Below the pieces are notes generated by a model. It was given only the letters and a program-made list of their open reading frames with translations, ran no database searches and was not told where the DNA came from. Shown here in pieces: positions 5,746-8,795 of a stretch of 8,795 bases of DNA. This DNA is from Sphingomonas bacterium (GTDB lineage: Bacteria > Pseudomonadota > Alphaproteobacteria > Sphingomonadales > Sphingomonadaceae): the NCBI GenBank assembly GCA_026785965.1, contig JAJAYY010000150.1, positions 1-8,795 of the forward strand. The letters run 5' to 3'. Position 1 is the first letter of the stretch. Every line of letters starts with the position of its first letter. Position numbers and translations under genes: made by a program.

Positions 5746-6770
5746 GCGCGACCAAAACAACCGGCCGCAACATGATCCAGGCAATCAACGACGCCCACCG
5801 CGTGATGATGGAACGCGACCCCGATATCGTCGTGTTCGGCGAGGATGTCGGCTATTTCGGCGGGGTGTTCCGCGCCACCGAGGGGTTGCAGAAGCAGTTC
5901 GGCAAAACGCGCGCTTTCGACGCCCCGATCAGCGAAGGCGGGATCATCGGCACCGCGGTCGGAATGGCGGCTTATGGCCTCAAGCCCGTGGTCGAAATCC
6001 AGTTCGCCGATTACATCTACCCCGGCTACGACCAGATCGTCAGCGAAGTCGCCAAGATGCGCTATCGCACCGCCGGCGAATGGACGATGCCGATGGTTAT
6101 CCGCTCACCCTATGGCGGCGGAATTTTCGGCGGCCAGACCCACAGCCAGAGCCCCGAAGCCTTGTTCACCCACATCGCGGGCCTAAAGACGGTGATTCCG
6201 TCCAATCCCTATGATGCCAAGGGCCTGCTGATCGCCGCGATCGAGGATCCCGATCCGGTGATCTTCTTCGAGCCCAAGCGGATCTACAACGGCCCGTTCG
6301 ACGGCCACCACGACCGCCCGGTGACGCCGTGGGCCAAGCACCCCAGCTCCGCCGTCCCCGACGGCCATTACACCGTCCCGCTGGGCAAAGCGGCGATCGT
6401 CCGCGCCGGCGAGGCGCTGACCGTGCTGACCTATGGCACGATGGTCCATGTCGCGCTCGCCGCGGTCGAGGAAAATGGCATCGACGCCGAGGTGATCGAC
6501 CTGCGCACGCTCGTCCCGCTCGACATTGAGGCGATCGAGCAGTCGGTCAAAAAGACCGGCCGCTGCCTGATCGTCCAGGAAGCGACCCGCACCTCGGGCT
6601 TCGGCGCCGAATTGTCGGCGCTGGTCCAGGAGCGATGCTTCTATCATCTCGAAGCCCCGGTAGTCCGCGTCGCGGGGTGGGACACGCCCTATCCGCACGC
6701 CTATGAATGGGTCTATTTCCCGGGTCCGATCCGGTTGAAGAATGCGCTCAAGAAAGTGCTGGAGGCATAA
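5742..6770 (+). CDS. bkdA2: Branched-chain 2-oxoacid dehydrogenase E1 component, beta subunit
   Basis: This is the second half of the E1 heterotetramer. The 342-aa length is normal. Conserved features in order: VFGEDVGYFGGVFRAT (residues 31-46), DAPISEGGIIGTAVGMA with the thiamine-diphosphate-activating Glu65, EIQFADYIYPGYDQ, GGQTHSQSPEA with the active-site His134, then the C-terminal transketolase domain with LTYGTMVH, DLRTLVPLD and QEATRTSGFGAE, ending near the E2-contact region YPHAYEWVYFPG. The ATG at 5742 overlaps the E1alpha stop by four bases, so the subunits are probably translated in a coupled 1:1 fashion. A longer upstream open frame lies inside E1alpha and was ignored. Confidence 0.96.
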   Translation: MSATKTTGRNMIQAINDAHRVMMERDPDIVVFGEDVGYFGGVFRATEGLQKQFGKTRAFDAPISEGGIIGTAVGMAAYGLKPVVEIQFADYIYPGYDQIVSEVAKMRYRTAGEWTMPMVIRSPYGGGIFGGQTHSQSPEALFTHIAGLKTVIPSNPYDAKGLLIAAIEDPDPVIFFEPKRIYNGPFDGHHDRPVTPWAKHPSSAVPDGHYTVPLGKAAIVRAGEALTVLTYGTMVHVALAAVEENGIDAEVIDLRTLVPLDIEAIEQSVKKTGRCLIVQEATRTSGFGAELSALVQERCFYHLEAPVVRVAGWDTPYPHAYEWVYFPGPIRLKNALKKVLEA

Positions 6771-8101
6771 TGGCGACGTACCAGTTCAAGCTGCCCGACA
6801 TTGGCGAAGGCATTGCCGAGGCCGAGGTCGTGGCGTGGCACGTCAAGCTCGGCGACCGGGTCGAAGAGGATCAGCAGCTCGCCGACATGATGACCGACAA
6901 AGCGACGGTCGAAATGGAGAGCCCGGTCGCGGGAACCGTGACCAAGCTGGCCGGAGAAGTTGGCGATCTGATCGCGATCGGCAGCGTGCTGGTCGAAATC
7001 GAGACCGAGGCCGATGTCAGCGCGGCCGAGTCCAAGGACGAGCAGCCGCTCGGCGACGGCGCGGTGGTCGCGACCAAGGCAATGAAGGAAGAGATTCCGA
7101 CCAGCGCGACGGCAGATCAACCCCTTCCCGCCAGAGCGGGAGGGGATGAGCGCGAAGCGCGAAGGGGAGGGCCTGTCGATCTCGAGAAAGACAAGCCCTC
7201 CCCTCCGGCCGCCTCCGGCGACCTCCCCCCCTCCCACTCTGGTGGGAGGGGCGTGCTTGCCTCCCCGGCCGTGCGCCAGCGGGCGCGTGATCTCGGGGTC
7301 GATCTGGGCGAGGTGAAGACCACCGCCGACCGCATCCGCCACGCCGATCTCGACGCTTATCTGCTCTACAATGGCGGCAGCGTGTCGCACGGCGCCGCCG
7401 CCGCACGCGCCGACGAAACCACCAAGGTGGTCGGGCTGCGGCGCAAGATCGCCGAGAATATGCAGGAGGCCAAGCGCCGCATCCCGCATTTCACATTGGT
7501 CGAGGAGTTTGACGTCACCGACCTCGAAGACACGCGAGCGATGATGAACGCCGACCGCGGCGACAACCCCAAGCTGACTCTGCTGCCGTTCCTGATCGCC
7601 GCGATGGGCAAGGCGCTCAATGACTGGCCGATGCTCAACGCGACGTTCGACGACGATGCGATGCTGCTCACCCGCCACGGCGCGATGCACCTTGGGATGG
7701 CGACCCAGACCCCGGGCGGGCTGATGGTCCCGGTGATCCGCGACGCGCAAGGCAAGAGCGTGTGGACCCTCGCGCGCGACATCGCCCGCCTCGCCGACGC
7801 CGCCAAGACCGGCAAGGCGTCGCGCGACGAACTCAGCGGCTCGACCATCACGCTGTCGAGCCTCGGACCGATGGGCGGGGTAACCTCGACCCCGGTGATC
7901 AACCGCCCCGAAGTGGCGATCATCGCGGTCAACAAGGTCCGGGAGATGCCGGTGATCGTCGACGGCGAACTCGAAGCGCGCAAGCTGATGAACCTGTCGC
8001 TGAGCTGCGATCACCGCGTGGTCGACGGCTGGGACGCCGCCAACTTCCTGCAGGCGATGAAAAAGCTGATCGAGAACCCGCTGCGATTGCTGTCGGCCTA
8101 A
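6770..8101 (+). CDS. bkdB: Branched-chain 2-oxoacid dehydrogenase E2 (lipoyl acyltransferase) with repeat-derived linker
   Basis: E2 is the core of the complex, moving the branched acyl group from E1 to CoA. The order is: lipoyl domain (residues 1-80, lipoylated Lys44 in MTDKATVEM), linker (81-160), peripheral subunit-binding domain (about 162-198, VLASPAVRQRARDLGVDLGE), second linker, and a catalytic domain from about 217 ending with CDHRVVDGWD, where His415 and Asp419 are the acyltransferase residues. The protein is 443 aa. The ATG at 6770 shares a base with the E1beta stop (TAATG) and has GGAGG just upstream. The first linker is odd: residues 118-161 are encoded by a palindromic DNA repeat rather than the usual Ala/Pro-rich sequence. 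No E3 gene follows, so lipoamide dehydrogenase must come from elsewhere. Confidence 0.96.
   Translation: MATYQFKLPDIGEGIAEAEVVAWHVKLGDRVEEDQQLADMMTDKATVEMESPVAGTVTKLAGEVGDLIAIGSVLVEIETEADVSAAESKDEQPLGDGAVVATKAMKEEIPTSATADQPLPARAGGDEREARRGGPVDLEKDKPSPPAASGDLPPSHSGGRGVLASPAVRQRARDLGVDLGEVKTTADRIRHADLDAYLLYNGGSVSHGAAAARADETTKVVGLRRKIAENMQEAKRRIPHFTLVEEFDVTDLEDTRAMMNADRGDNPKLTLLPFLIAAMGKALNDWPMLNATFDDDAMLLTRHGAMHLGMATQTPGGLMVPVIRDAQGKSVWTLARDIARLADAAKTGKASRDELSGSTITLSSLGPMGGVTSTPVINRPEVAIIAVNKVREMPVIVDGELEARKLMNLSLSCDHRVVDGWDAANFLQAMKKLIENPLRLLSA
7121..7251. repeat. Palindromic repeat element inside the E2 coding sequence
   Basis: This element of about 131 bp is made of nested inverted repeats. 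Left end: CCCCTTCCCGC, loop CAGA, GCGGGAGGGG (7121-7145). Right end: CCCCTCCCAC, loop TCTG, GTGGGAGGGG (7228-7251). The two ends are also near-exact reverse complements of each other. The middle is a 14-bp stem, GGGGAGGGCCTGTC with GACAAGCCCTCCCC (7164-7177 and 7190-7203, one mismatch), around a TCTCGAGA palindrome. Short direct repeats lie between (GCGCGAA twice, CCTCCGGC twice). Similar CCCCTCCC palindromes are common between genes of sphingomonads, from memory. With one more base it is exactly 44 codons and leaves the E2 frame intact. Confidence 0.8.
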
Positions 8102-8658
8102 GCGAGAGCGCCCAGCCGTTTCTCCATCCGCACCAGTGGTACGACAACGCCGTCCAGCCGCGCTTCCTCGGGGGCAATAGGTGAGTAGTCGGAGGCGCGA
8201 TACAGCGGTTCGCCGCTAAGCGTCGCCATCAGCTCGACCCGCGCGAACCCCGCGCGCTGTGCCGCCGCTTCGCACAGTTCGAGAATCATCCGCCCGACTC
8301 CGCGACGCGCGAAATCCGGATCCGTGTACATCGCCCGAACCCGCGCCGGCTCGCGCGTCGGATCGAGCAAACGCTTATCCCGCAGCGGGGCGCTATGGTC
8401 GCCGCCATAGAGCGTCGCCCGGCGACTCCAGCCGCCGCATCCCGCCATCCGCCCGTCATGCTCGACGATAAAATAGGTCCGGTCGGCGATTAGCTGGGTG
8501 TCGAGGCCCATCACCCGGTGGCTGGCGGCAATCTGCGCCGGGTCGAGATACACCGCTTGCAGCTGCTCGATGGCGCGCGCCATCAGGCGGCGGAGCGTGA
8601 CCAGGTCCGGTTCGATCGCGAGGCGGTGGGTGAAGCCGGGCATGACCCATCCTATCAT
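8098..8658 (-). CDS. GNAT-family N-acetyltransferase
   Basis: This is a single-domain acetyl-CoA-dependent acetyltransferase of unknown substrate, 186 aa. The fold is recognisable: an N-terminal helix (LVTLRRLMARAIEQL), beta strands TYFIVEHDGRMAGCGGWSRR (about residues 61-80), strand VRAMYTDPDF, then the acetyl-CoA pyrophosphate-binding motif ARRGVGRMILELCEAAAQRAGF (RRGVGR at 118-123), and a last strand ending PLVRMEKRLG. The segment AIEQLQAVYLDPAQIAASH is typical of a GNAT subgroup near metabolic genes. The ATG at 8658 has GAGG seven nucleotides upstream. A second ATG at 8643 (MPGFTHRL) with AGGA six nucleotides upstream is an equally good start giving 181 aa. Its TAG stop overlaps the E2 stop tail to tail. 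Confidence 0.92.
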   Translation of the reverse strand: MIGWVMPGFTHRLAIEPDLVTLRRLMARAIEQLQAVYLDPAQIAASHRVMGLDTQLIADRTYFIVEHDGRMAGCGGWSRRATLYGGDHSAPLRDKRLLDPTREPARVRAMYTDPDFARRGVGRMILELCEAAAQRAGFARVELMATLSGEPLYRASDYSPIAPEEARLDGVVVPLVRMEKRLGALA

Positions 8659-8795
8659 TCCGTCGCCTCATTCGGCTACAGGCTCAAGCCGCCAGCCGCT
8701 CGACCTCGCCGAACCCATTTGCAAGTCCCGTCTCGCGCTGTTCCGGGCCGACCGCGAAGGTTGCCGATAAAGCTTGTTCCTGCGCTGTCTAAGAC

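Noticed and set aside
6713..8014. A 433-aa open frame antisense to E2
   Set aside because: It has no domain or ribosome-binding site and is opposite the well-supported E2 gene; it stays open because of codon bias and the stop-poor repeat.
8498..8770. A 90-aa plus-strand frame at the right end, with a tail that looks somewhat coding
   Set aside because: It mostly runs antisense to the acetyltransferase, has no good ribosome-binding site at any start, and shows no recognisable domain. I see no gene in 8659-8795.
1..8795. CRISPR arrays, tRNA or rRNA genes, insertion sequences, prophage or defence genes
   Set aside because: I looked for regularly spaced repeats, tRNA-like cloverleaf ends, transposase motifs and defence domains and saw none; the only repeat of note is the element at 7121-7251.

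Overview
The window is GC-rich, densely packed bacterial chromosome, most likely from an alphaproteobacterium of the Sphingomonadales. This rests on the branched-chain 2-oxoacid dehydrogenase type, the PspA and PspC sequences, the DUF3297 protein, the abundance of TonB receptors in that group and a CCCCTCCC-type palindromic repeat. It is inference from family resemblance; there is no rRNA or other marker gene to fix the taxon.

Layout. (1) 1-2050, plus strand: the 3' part, nearly all, of a TonB-dependent outer-membrane receptor of ZnuD-like type, entering from the left edge, followed by a 10-bp hairpin that fits a terminator. (2) 2081-3611, minus strand: a phage-shock (envelope stress) operon. 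In transcription order it has a 44-aa signal/TM peptide gene, pspA with an unusual N-terminal extension, pspC, and a 76-aa membrane protein built like PspB. The genes overlap or nearly touch. Upstream lies a sigma-54-like promoter (GG-N10-GA) and two inverted repeats about three helical turns apart, the arrangement expected for an enhancer-binding activator such as PspF. (3) 3851-4054, plus strand: a 67-aa Gly/Ala/Arg-rich protein, divergent from the psp operon, with a possible general-stress (GGAAC) promoter. (4) 4076-4369, minus strand: a DUF3297 protein. (5) 4456-8101, plus strand: a tight operon for the branched-chain 2-oxoacid dehydrogenase complex, E1alpha, E1beta and E2, joined by ATGA and TAATG overlaps; no E3 gene follows. 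(6) 8098-8658, minus strand: a GNAT acetyltransferase whose stop overlaps the E2 stop tail to tail. (7) 8659-8795: no gene recognised.

Functionally, the left half concerns the envelope (metal or haem uptake, membrane stress). The right half catabolises the 2-oxoacids of valine, leucine and isoleucine to branched acyl-CoAs.

The most unusual feature is in the E2 gene. A roughly 131-bp palindromic repeat (7121-7251) occupies the linker between the lipoyl and subunit-binding domains and is read through in frame, adding about 44 residues. Its two ends are inverted copies of each other and each is itself a hairpin. It resembles a non-autonomous intergenic repeat domesticated inside a coding sequence. 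The second point worth following is the psp operon, with its extra small gene, extended PspA and A-C-B order.
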